The notes beneath the pieces were generated by a model. That model was not told the origin of the DNA and made no database searches. It was given only the letters and a program-made list of their open reading frames with translations. From Campanula takesimana (Eukaryota; Streptophyta; Magnoliopsida; Asterales; Campanulaceae): a stretch of DNA of 64,000 bases. Where the stretch lies: assembly GCA_026119855.1 (NCBI GenBank), contig JAOWBW010000283.1, forward strand, positions 248,001 to 312,000, read 5' to 3'. Made by a program: the position numbers and the translations under genes. Below are positions 37,530 through 47,690 of the stretch, piece by piece. Each line of letters starts with the position of its first letter. The stretch's first letter is position 1.

Positions 37530-38052
37530 TTATAGGTCATTCACTAAACCACTGGTCGCTTCAACAGACCATCACTATTTTCATTAGTCGACTTTACTAG
37601 ATTTATTGGTCGCTTCATTAGACCATTTCTATTTTAATCGGTCATTTCAATAGACCATTCTTACTTGTTCCAGGTTAACTCGTACATTTAACACCATTAC
37701 TCACGCGAACACAAGCATCGTACTATGCTTAATACTTTCACATAAATAGGCCGTCCCCAAAAGACGTAACTTTTACAAAAGATCGGTTTACTAGACTCCC
37801 GGTCGTTCCAATAGACCAATTCTACTTAGGGAAGTCATTTTACTAGACTTTACTTATTCATCGCAGGTCGATTCACTAGACCTATTTTCATTCACATTTT
37901 GGCCGTTTTACTAAGCCAATCACTTTTACTTTTGACCGTTTCAATAGGTCACTTTATCCTTGTTTCGATCGTTTTACTAGACCAAAACTAATTTCACTTG
38001 GCCGTTTCAATAAGCCAATTATACTTAAGGTCTTTTCACTTGACCCATACTT
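37530..38052. repeat. Array of short inverted-repeat units in the retroelement leader
   Basis: About 13 units of a 15-17 base motif, roughly GGYCRTTTYAMTARRCC, are spaced 25-50 bp apart. The two ends of most units are complementary. Several units change both ends together: GGTC with GACC, GACC with GGTC, AGTC with GACT. The array occupies the space where the N-terminal part of gag would be expected. No coding frame is visible across it. Confidence 0.65.
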
Positions 38053-38195
38053 TCTCGTTCTAGACTCGCTCACAGGCTTTAACATTTAAGAACGAAACAC
38101 TAAACAAAGCCATTTGCTTAGAATAAATCATAAAATTTCATTACGAGGATCTTCTTGGAATAAAAGTAAACAAAACAAAAATTCTAGTATTTTCT

Positions 38196-38801
38196 CTAAC
38201 TAGAACTAACTATCAATACTATGAATGATATAAATTCTATGTTCCACTTTTTAATCATGGACACCTTCCTAGGCCTTCCCCTAGGTCTTCCACTAGGCAC
38301 CTTTGGTGTCATCTTAGAGCCTCTTGGTCTACCTCTGGACATACGAACTGGTACCATTGGTGGTTCATCATCAATAATTTCAATTGGATTAGCTTTATTG
38401 CTTCCAAGGTTGATATCTACCTCCTCGATTTCATCATCAGCTACTAATTTTTCCTCATTTGGTGCTTCATTACCTATAAGTGTGGTCGGTTTAAGCTCTC
38501 TAGCCTTTTCTTCCTTGAACTTTTCCAGTTCATAATACCATTGATAGGCCTCTTCTCTGACCTCATGGTAGTCCCTCTCATTTTGACTCATAGTCTCTTT
38601 TACTTCTTCTAACTCTCTGCTAGAACCTAGCCGAGCCTTCCTATCTCGCATCTATTTTCCCAATGCAAGACTCACCTTGACCTTTTCATCTTTTAATTCT
38701 CCTTTCAGCTTCAGGATTTTGAGTACATACTTCTAGATCACTCTTTGCTTAACCATTCTATACTTCAAGTTCATTTTCGAGTTTCTTCTATATCCGTCCA
38801 T
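38196..38801 (-). pseudogene. Extra ORF with AT-hooks and coiled coil, upstream of gag
   Basis: A 151-codon open frame (38651-38196) extends upstream in the same frame to an ATG at 38801, through two in-frame TAG codons, giving 202 codons in all. The middle is rich in Glu and Lys with a heptad-like pattern (LEEVKETMSQNERDYHEV) and probably forms a coiled coil. Near the C-terminus are three AT-hook-like cores (RGRPRG, SGRPRG, RGRPRK), which in known proteins bind the minor groove of AT-rich DNA. The frame lies between the primer-binding site and the gag remnant, on the same strand. Standard chromoviruses have no such gene. It could be a captured host fragment or a lineage-specific ORF. With two amber codons, the full product is unlikely to be made. 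Confidence 0.55.
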
Positions 38802-39133
38802 AACCTCGATTAAGTCATAACCAGTATCAGTGTCATATAACTTAAAGATATAAGACCACAGTCATCATTTGCATAGGTAACTTATAGGATTAACGTTCTA
38901 TTGTAACCCTTCGAGTTTCACTTTCCAAGTGTTCACTTATATTCCTCTACATTTCTCGAGGAGTCCTATCTTAGGTTCTTTCCTAAAATAGTAAGTTTCC
39001 TTAAATAGAAAGTTTCCTGAAATAGAAAGTTTGACTTCAAGCAACCCTAGTCTTCCTAGAACGCTCAAATCAAACATATTCAATATCAGAGTTCCTATCC
39101 CTTAAGCTCTAATCCCATAGCTCTGATACCAAC

Positions 39134-41244
39134 TGTAACGACCCAAACTTTCATATAATAAATAATATCCATAAACCATGGGAAATCTCAAACGTCAAAC
39201 ATAATTCAAATCCAACGTTCACAACAACGGCTAGTTTAATCTAACCATAATTCAAAATAGTGCGGAAGCGTAACTAACATTTAAATTCTAACGGCTAGTA
39301 CATCCCACTAGCTCAATATAAAAACATAAAAGTATCTTAAACCCTTCGTTTGACCACCGACTGCCCTTCCTTGCAATCCTTCTAGGTCCTTAATCTTTAC
39401 CTGGGAAAGATAATAGGAGAAGGGGTGAGCGAACAATGCTCAGTAAGTTCATACGGGATCTCTCCGGGTACTAAGGAGAGATGACCGAAAGAACGGAGCC
39501 AACATAATATCTTCAATGAAAGGCTAAAATCAATAATCTTAACTGTACATATATACGAAAGCACAGTTATCAAGTTCAAGAAGTTATGGCCCTAATACAG
39601 GTCCGTCAATTCCATAGTTACATTCATCACCTTTTCAGGGTGTTACACCTTTTCAGGGTGTCGAGGGACCTCACACCTTCTCACGGTGCTCCCTCTTAAG
39701 TTTGATCATGATCATTAAGCCACTTCATCAAGTAGCGTTGCGTCTAATTCTTTTCTCTCAAATTAGACTATCTAAATTAGCCCTTTTTCAGTCAGACTAA
39801 TTCTAGCTAAGCCCTTTTCTATCAGACTAAGCTAACTATACCCGTTTCTTTTAGATATAGCAATGTTCCACAAAGCATTCTAGGTACAAGAATACTTAAA
39901 GCAATTTCAATTCTCCTTGATACCCTATGAACAACACATATCATGGGTAATATAGTTCAAAAGACGTTCGAGTCATAAGAGTTCAAATGCTACGGCCATA
40001 AGTAGCTACACTTGAAAGAATAAAAGGGATCCTATTTCAAAGGATGATAATCAAATACTTTAAGGAACGTAATCCCTTACCTTGGGTTTGCGTATTCCAC
40101 TTAGCAAATCTCGTGCACGAATCTACAATCATGCATAAAAATGGTTTTAGGACAAGTAATACTATTTTTACTCCGTCCCCAAAATACTTTACTTTACTTC
40201 TTAACCTTATGGGTTTATCTCCTTTGACCCCTTTTTAAGGTTGATATTCAATCTAGGGTTGTACTACCCTTTATTTGTATTCCCAAAATACCCTTTTTGG
40301 TTTACCAAAATACCCCTAGGGTTTCATTGTTTCTATTCCCAATTAATATGCTTTAAGGTTCCATTATACTCACCCAATTACTATTCACATTTACTATTCA
40401 CAGTCACTATTCACGGTACTATTCACGTTACTATTCCAGTTACTATTCCCAGTTACTATTCACGATTACTAATCACAGTTACTATTCCAGTTACTATTCC
40501 CAGTTACTATTCACAGTTACTATTCACAGTTACTATTCCAGTTACTATTCCCGTTACTATTCCCAGTTACTATTCACGATTACTATTCACAGTTACTATT
40601 CCCGTACTATTCCAGTTACTATTCACCGCAGATTAACACGCACACACTGTTTACACCTTCTAAAACACACACATACACGCATATAACACACACACACTTT
40701 CTGTACACACACACGCACACACAGCACTCACCAACACACACACGCACATAATACTAGGCACACACACTTCTTCTTCTTCATTATTGAGCCCAAACCAAAC
40801 CTAATTCAAACATTGTAATGCTAGGGTTTCAAAACAATCATTTATTGATAATCATGGATGAATCGGAAGGTGGAAAGAATAGAGGTTATGAGTTCGATTA
40901 CCTCCGACGAACGCGACCTCCTCTCCTCTTTCTCCTTTCTTCTCCGATCACTCCTCTCTCTCTATGCGGCTTCTCAGACCTTGCGGCTCCCTCTCTCTCC
41001 CGATCCCTTTCTTTCTCTTTTGCGGTGGAAAAATAGTAATAGGGTTAGGGATTAAAAGGTTTATATACTTAATAGGGTTCTCCACTCCTAAAATAAAAAG
41101 GACTCCTAATCTTAATCGGGTTTTGACTAACTTGGGCCCAACGTTTTAATCCAATTCATTCTCTTAATAAAATTAATTAAGCCCAATTATAATTTAAAGG
41201 GGTTTCATAAAAAAAATATATATGGCCAAGGGCCGGATATTACA
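39134..41244 (-). repeat. 5' LTR of the 31.5-41.2 kb retrotransposon
   Basis: Same length as the LTR at 31516-33626 with all landmarks offset by exactly 7618 bases. The tandem TTACTATTCACAG-type array lies at 40373-40625. Confidence 0.93.
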
Positions 41245-41309
41245 AAAAAAATCTAAACATATTACAAAGAATTGATATAACTAAGTAAATTCACTTACAT
41301 AATTATTTT

Positions 41310-42225
41310 TGACAAAGTCTTGGGTGCGGCCGTTGCACGGTGCGGCAACCCAGAATTGTTCCGCTGCTTCTCGCGCACCCTTGCTCCGCTACATCCGACC
41401 GTTGGATCCAACCCTCCCACTTTACAGATCGCGACACGTGTCTTCCTTTTTAAAAAAACCCCAATAACTTTAAAATGCTATATCTTGAGATTTATAACTC
41501 AGTTTTTTTTTTTTAAAAAAATATCGTTGTGTTCGTCTCGACGAGACGAATAAAACTACATATGTCATGATATGGTTTGATTTTTTTTTTTTTAAAAAAC
41601 ATATTTTTTTACACACAAGAAAGTTTGAGCTGCTCATCAGCTAAGATGTAACACTTTTTTCTGATAAAAGTAACAGTTTCATTTTCAAAAAGTAACACTT
41701 TTCACAGTCAAATGTAACAGCAATTTTACAAGAAAATTTAAATTGTTTGATAGTTTTTGTGGTTAAAAAAAGTAATATTTGAAGTGTAACAAAATGAATA
41801 TATGATTATAATTTTTTATATAGATGAATGTAACATTTTTATTTTGTAAATGTTACTTTTTTTCTTTAAAAAAAGAGACAAAATTAATATATATAATCGG
41901 GTTTGCATTTCAATTGTTAATTTTTCAATAAAAAATTGTTACATTTCAGATATAATGTTACATTTAAGAATATAAACTGTTACAATTGAGAAAAAAAACG
42001 TAACATTCATTTTTTTTTATAAAATGTAAAATTAGCTTAGTTTGTTAATCTTGAAAAAAAAGTGTTACATTTGAAAAAAAAGAGTGTTACATTTTATTTA
42101 TAAAAAGTGTGACATTAGTTTAGTTGTCAATCTTTATGTTATCTTTAATCTATTACAGCAAAATTGTGCTACATTTTAAAAAAATAAATAAAAAATGTTA
42201 CATTTCGTTATAGGAGACTCCTCTT
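41310..42225. repeat. Dispersed GTTACATT-rich repeat (copy also at 61850-62880)
   Basis: The core from about 41460 to 42220 aligns with about 62035 to 62800 in the same orientation, including a conserved CTCGACGAGACGAATAAAAC block and many GTAACA or TGTTACATT motifs. GC-rich stretches with small inverted repeats (GCACGGTGC type) lie at the left here and at both ends of the other copy. No open frame or transposase is visible. The family is unknown to me. Confidence 0.6.
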
Positions 42226-42651
42226 ATTTTTTTTTTATCTCATGCTGCTTTTTTTTTTTGAATCAATCCCATGCTGCTTTTAGTGCCCACGATTAGAAAA
42301 ACCGAAAGCCCAGAACTGATTTCCCGCTCGGCGAGTCGCGCCAAAGAAAATCCGAAGGCAAAAAGGGGAACAAACTTCAAAATTCGTAACCCTTCTCCAT
42401 TTATACGGAATGCAGTTAACCTGCTGCGCTATTGAAGGTCGAAGCCGAAGAGTTAGAACATTACAATTAGTCCGGCGGTTTTTCCGACAAGAAGTATGTG
42501 ATTATCTTAGTAAACCCTACCTAGATTTTCTATTTTCTAATTCTTGATGTTTTACGTTCTCAAATTCAGTCCAATTTTAGTTAATTATGTTAATCCAGAG
42601 GCCTACTCTCAATGATTGTGCTGCAATTGATGAAAATTGTTGAGGAAATTA

Positions 42652-42877
42652 CTCCCTCCGTCTCAAAATGATCTTCACTTTTTTTTTTTTTTTTACGTTA
42701 ACGCGATGGAACATTAAGCAATGGTTTTAGTTTGCTTTAATTATCCTGATGAATATTGATAGTATTGTTGATGGTGTGTCAATAACAAATTTTATATTTT
42801 CATTAGTACAATTGAGTCAACCTAAAATTATTGTTAACTGTGAAAAAAGTACGAAGATCATTTTGGGACGGAGGGAG
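42652..42877. mobile_element. Stowaway-like MITE upstream of the F-box gene
   Basis: The ends CTCCCTCCGTCTC and GGGACGGAGGGAG are flanked by TA. The element lies within a probable 5'-UTR intron of the F-box gene (donor near 42494, acceptor at 42957). Its interior resembles the MITE at 2146-2393. Confidence 0.85.
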
Positions 42878-43009
42878 TAGTTCTTTCGTTTAGAATTATG
42901 AGTTAAAATGTTGAGTTAGTTATACTAACATTTGAACCCTAATTTCTAGCTTTGTAGGTATGGCACCGGTTTAGTGACACACTTAGAAAAGCATTAGTAG
43001 AGATTATTG

Positions 43010-44139
43010 ATGGGTTCCAAGGATGGTGGTTCAGTGAAGATTCAGAAAGCAATGGTGGATAGGATAAGCAACTTGCCTGATGAGCTTCTTTCACATATTC
43101 TCTCATTTCTTCCAACGGAATGTGCAGTTGGAACAAGCATTTTGTCAAACAGATGGAAGTACCTTTGGACCGCTATCACTAGCCTCCAGTTTGAATCGGG
43201 TCGAATTGATTTTGAGAAGTATCAGCGTTTTACCAATTTTGTTGCTTCCTTCTTCCGCAGTTTCAGTTCATCACACATTCAAAAGTTCAGTCTGCACATA
43301 CCTTGCATTTATCAGAACTCTAATGTCGATGTTACAACTTGGATTGATGAAGCAATTAAGCGCAATGTTAGTGAGCTTGATATCCAGGTATACAACATCA
43401 AGCTGCCCTTGAGTGTATTTAGTTGCAGTAGTCTTAAAGTTTTGACATTAGCTGACTATCGGCAGTTAGATATAAATATTGTTTCGTTCAATCTACCGTC
43501 CCTGAAAGTCCTTCACATTAAAGGGAGCACTTGGCTCAGTGGCTTCATCGAGACGCTTATTAGTAGCTGCCCTGAACTAGAAAATCTTACTCTGTCGGGA
43601 TTTCTTGATAATGAAAAGGGTAATTTCATGGTATCTGCACCTACTCTGAAGACTTTACAATTGCAATTAAGTCGAAATAACTGCATTTCAACTGCCAACA
43701 GAATTTTTGTTATAGCCCCAAATCTCGAATACCTCCATTTGAGTTATTACTTTGTCAGATATAAATTTAAGGGAGACTTTTCATCGGTCGTAAAGGCATG
43801 TGTGAATATTGGAGATATCTATCTAGGCGGAAGCTATCGTCCTTTTCAAAGGGTAATTATTTCAAGTCTCTTTGGTTAACACTTGTATGATTATTATTTT
43901 GGTGGCATTAATTTTGTGTCGGATTATTGTATGTTAATTCTAACTTTTTGAACTATATAGGACCTTCCTCACCGTTTCACTTTTCCTAAGTTTCACAATT
44001 TGAAATATTTGGAGGTGATCACTTCGCATGATCTCTTCTGGTCAATGCTCCCTATATTGATCCGAAACTCGCCAAGTGTAGAAGTTTTGTCAATACAACA
44101 GGTACTTTTGATATATGTTAGTATATATATAGGAATATA

Positions 44140-44199
<60 letters not shown>

Positions 44200-44557
44200 C
44201 ATGATGGTTATTGCTAATTATTAAAGTTTGGTGACATTTTTCTTTTCATTCTTGATGAAGCAGAAATATTATATGTTGCGAGATGAGGAATATACTTGGG
44301 ATGGACCAACTTTTGTATCCAAGTGTCTGCGTGTCCACATTACTGAAATAAAATTTGAAGGGTTTACAGGGAGAAAGCATGAACTACAACTTCTCAAATA
44401 CTTTCTAGGCAATGCTAAGGTCTTGCAGAGATTGACAATTAGTTGTTCAGAGTTGAAACCAGAAGAGAGGAAGAAGTTTTGTGAGCAACTACTTAATTTT
44501 TCAAGGGCATCGAGACAGTGTCAGATTGAGTTTCAAGGAGAACATATCTCTAACTAA
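43010..44557 (+). CDS. F-box/LRR/FBD-domain protein
   Basis: Predicted substrate receptor of an SCF (SKP1-cullin-F-box) ubiquitin ligase; its target is unknown. Three coding exons are 43010-43852, 43961-44101 and 44264-44557, all in phase 0, total 1278 nt, 425 aa. The F-box is at about residues 15-55 (DRISNLPDELLSHILSFLPT, then SILSNRWKYLW). Leucine-rich segments follow through exon 1 (for example LKVLHIKG and CPELENLTLSG), with NLEYLHLSYY and then the FBD region in exons 2-3 (CLRVHITEIKFEGF, ELQLLKYFLGNAKVLQRLTI). The start is the ATG at 43010. A TTG just before it would extend the frame by one codon but is not a likely start. Probable 5'-UTR exon ends near 42493, with a uORF-like ATG at 42961. 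Plant FBD proteins are a large, fast-evolving family, so orthology cannot be given. Confidence 0.9.
44149..44197. repeat. (TA)n microsatellite in the F-box gene's second intron
   Basis: An uninterrupted TA dinucleotide run of about 48 bases. The open frames through it are artefacts. Confidence 0.9.
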
Positions 44558-44818
44558 CAGGCGGTCAAGGTTTAAGGGTAGTATCATAATGAATGGTTAT
44601 GACTAAAGATGTTACAGAATTGCTACAGCTTACTGTAACTATCTCTGAGTTTTTAGTAATGCTTTTTAAATACTTTGTATTTGGTACTTCTACAACGTTT
44701 GGGTAGATATACGCACCCGGGTGTTTATGACTAATGATATTACATGAATGTTCCTAATCCAGAAGTGAGCTCCTTAGTTTGATTTTTGTTATTCCTCATA
44801 TCCAATGATGATAAGGTT

Positions 44819-44976
44819 TACAGAGGCTCTCAACCAATACTCGAGATTGACACAAGTAGAAGAGACACAATTCTGTGGGCAACTATTGAAATTACCGAGG
44901 GCTTCTTTTCTCAAGTTTTAATTTACAGAACCTGTCAGATTCAGTTCCAGGAAGATATTATCTCAAACTTACAGGT
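44819..44976 (+). pseudogene. Decayed duplicate of the F-box gene's last exon
   Basis: The stretch translates near its end to a motif like TCQIQFQEDIISN, matching the C-terminus of the intact upstream gene (RQCQIEFQGEHISN). Just before it the nucleotide sequence GGGCAACTATTGAAATT resembles the upstream gene's GAGCAACTACTTAATTT. There is no intact frame, so it is a partial tandem duplication of the FBD end. Confidence 0.65.
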
Positions 44977-44999
44977 GGCCTTTTTTCATAGTTTTTAGA

Positions 45000-45642
45000 A
45001 AACCCAATTCATACATTTAATGCTTGTTGCATTATTCACACTTGGATAGTTATGGCTAATGATGGCACTGAATTTTTCATAGTTCTGATGCTAGTTTTGA
45101 TATCTCTGGAAAATGCTCTCTCCCCGAGTTTTATCGTTGTAACCTCTCTATTCCAAAACGATTGTTTTTTTTTTTTTTTTTTTTTTGTGTGTTTTACAAG
45201 GAAATTAAAGCCGTTTCTTGTAGCTGTCCTCTTATAACAATTGTATATATATCTGATAAGATTATTGCATTTGGTGCAGTCATGCCAAAATGGCAGACAT
45301 GTTTATGCTTGCTGCTGATAAACTGCTGTGTGGCCTAGTGAAAGTTCTTATGGATGAAGATGTTTGTATCTGCCGTTTGAGGCCTCCTCAACCATGTACT
45401 TGATGCTCAAGTCTAAGGAGGTCAGATAACTGATTCCAATCATCATAGCTTCAAATTTCAAAACGAGTCTGTTCTTCGATGTGTGTAAGTTATTCTGATT
45501 TCTTATTACGAATGATGAGTTTTTAGGGTGGCGTATTAATATAAAATGTGATTAGAAAGTCAGTAATTATAGCAGGAATGAACCACAATTGTTGGGTAGA
45601 GTGTAGATCTGTTGATATTATATAATCGAAATTAAATGACTA
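45000..45642. other. Spacer between the F-box copies, no gene recognised
   Basis: AT-rich, with a poly-T run near 45166-45186. Possibly degenerate 3' sequence of the duplicated F-box locus. Nothing convincing is coded. Confidence 0.4.
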
Positions 45643-45826
45643 CTCCATTCGTTCCAAAATAAATGTTGTGGTTGACTTGTCAACGTTTTTAATACTTGTG
45701 CTTTACTTGTTTGTACATTGTATGTACAATGGTAAAGTTGCATTAAGACTCTTAATTTAGAAATGTGACATTTGTTTTGGGACGAACCAAATGAAAAGTG
45801 TGACATTTATTTTGGAACGGAGGAAG
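45643..45826. mobile_element. Stowaway-like MITE between the F-box copies
   Basis: The ends CTCCATTCGTTCC and GGAACGGAGGAAG are flanked by TA. The element is 184 bp. Confidence 0.75.
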
Positions 45827-46244
45827 TATAAGATAACGCAAAAATGTCTCCCACCTAAATTACCTGAGGCAGTCACCGTCATTCTAAAACCCACCCAAAA
45901 ACCCAAATCTGTTCTTCCAAAGCTCTCTCTTTCGTTCTTTTGTTCTTTCTTTCTTGCTTTCTTTCTATCTGGGTGTAGTTTGTTGGATTTTCAGTTTCTG
46001 TTATAATCTACAAAACCAAGTTTCCTATAAAGGTGGATTTTATCTATACCCCCAATGAGCTCAAATTCACATTTATCCTTTCCATAAACAAGGTTTCGTT
46101 TTAGGTATTCAATTTATTAAATATGCATGATTGAGTTTGACAAAAGATTTATGTGTAAGATCAGAGAGAGAATTTGCACCGAGGATTCATGAACTCATAC
46201 ATTGAATACTCATAGATCTTGACAAATTGAAAGTTAATGCTTTA

Positions 46245-46455
46245 CTTCCTCTGTCCCGAAATAAATGTCATAGTTGACAGGTCAATGTTTTAAGCTTTTA
46301 GTTGTGTTTCCTTGATTGCCACAATCTATTCATATGGGTAGCGTGACACCTCCTATGAAGATCACCAAACTTCATACCCTATTTTTAGTAAGACGATATT
46401 TATTTTGAGACAAACGAAAATGGAAAGTAGGACATTTATTCCAGAACAGAGGGAG
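46245..46455. mobile_element. Stowaway-like MITE upstream of the truncated F-box copy
   Basis: The ends CTTCCTCTGTCCC and an eroded complement ending AACAGAGGGAG are flanked by TA. The element is 211 bp. Confidence 0.7.
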
Positions 46456-46702
46456 TATATTTTTTGAGATATAAAGCGTAGGTGATTCCAAAGCCACAGC
46501 TTCATATTAGTGACTCTGTTCCTCCATCTGGGTAAGTTCTCTTTTCTATAAACCTTCTCATCTTCTCCACTCCATTGATTGATTAATTCAGGCTATGATT
46601 TATGAATTGAGTTGGTTTCGTTTGATCACATTTTCCTTTAAACCCCCAATAGTAGTTTACCATTTTGATTTCTTTCTTTTGACCGTTTTGAAAAAGTGAG
46701 GT

Positions 46703-47221
46703 ATGGCTTCCAAGGATGGTGGTTCAAGGAAGACCGAGAAAGCAAAGGTTGATAGGATAAGCAGCTTGCCAGACGAGCTTCTTTCCCATATTCCAACTGA
46801 ATGTGCAGTTGGAACCAGCATTTTGTCAAACAGATGGAAGTACCTCTGGACTTGTATCACTACTAGCTTCGACCTTGAAGGCCCTCCTAGCTGGGGTAAG
46901 GAGTCTCATTTAGTGGATTTCTACGAATTTGTTGACAAGGTCTTTCGCAGCTGCACTTTGTCACAGATTCATGAGTTCCGTCTCCTTATGTCTTGGGGCG
47001 ATGATATAAATCATGTTACACCTTGGATCAAGGTTCTAAAAAGCATTGTGTTATTCTTCTAATTTTTGCTTTTTGAACAATACAGGGAATTCCTCAGTGT
47101 TTCTCCTTGCCCAAGTTTCATAATTTGACAAGTTTGGAGGTGTGGTTATTCGTGATAACGGTTTTGGGCATCACTCCCTAAACTGCTTCAGGAGCTCACA
47201 GAGCTTGGAAAATCTATCAGG
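46703..47221 (+). pseudogene. Truncated F-box/FBD gene copy
   Basis: The frame 46703-47062 (119 codons) starts MASKDGG and is clearly a sister of the gene at 43010: DRISSLPDELLSHI, then PTECAVGTSILSNRWKYLW. Four residues inside the F-box (LSFL in the intact copy) are missing as a 12-base deletion. After TPWIK the sequence jumps to the intron end and second exon (from 47086, GIPQCFSLPKFHNLTSLEV), so the LRR-coding segment is deleted. Even if spliced from the GT after ATCAAG into 47086, the frame is lost after LEV and stops. The FBD exon is absent. Probably nonfunctional, though a short F-box-only product cannot be excluded. Confidence 0.75.
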
Positions 47222-47690
47222 TACTTGATTCTTGTTCTATACCCTCCTTTAATCATCATGAGTTTCTACTTATTGACTGTTTGATACAATTTTAGTAGTT
47301 GATTTTTGTTTAAATATACATAACATTTTATTATTATTACCAAAAAATATTTACTCTTGTTTACCTATTATACCCCTTTCGTTACGTTAGGAGTTTGTGC
47401 CTTTTAAAACTAGTTTAGCCATTTTCACTTAATATAAGTAAACAAAATGATGCGTCGTTGTGATTTAATCAATCTTGACGCATCAACAAAACAAGCAAAA
47501 AACTTTTGAAAACTGACATTTATTTAGAGACAACGAGAAGTTGTCATCTTCACACTTTTACTTTACATCGGGGTACAGAAAAAAGGAACAACAAAAAATT
47601 AGAAATAATGTAAAGTTGAAATGCAAAAATAAAATAAAACATAAAGACGATAATGTTTTTGATGAAGCCAAGACGAAGTAACATGGATTC
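47222..47690. other. Intergenic, convergent 3' ends
   Basis: Sequence between the F-box pseudogene and the MOT1-type gene, whose 3' ends face each other. AT-rich. I see no gene. Confidence 0.5.

Larger units (their letters stand above)
31516..41244 (-). mobile_element. Defective Ty3/gypsy LTR retrotransposon with identical LTRs
   Basis: LTRs of 2111 bp each lie at 31516-33626 and 39134-41244. They have the same length and I found no difference by eye. The flanking duplication is AAAAA (31511-31515 and 41245-41249). On the minus strand the order is 5' LTR (41244-39134), initiator-tRNA primer site (TGGTATCAGAGC, about 39119-39131), an AT-hook ORF, an array of short inverted-repeat units, partial gag, broken pol, a purine-rich tract (AAGGAGGAAAGAA, near 33630) and the 3' LTR. 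The pol remnants resemble the chromovirus at 21.8-30.6 kb but are clearly a different lineage. The interior has many frameshifts and stops, so the element could only move with enzymes supplied by another copy. Confidence 0.92.

Noticed and set aside
43007..43009. TTG as start codon of the F-box gene
   Set aside because: A standard ATG follows directly; a TTG start is unlikely in a plant nuclear gene.
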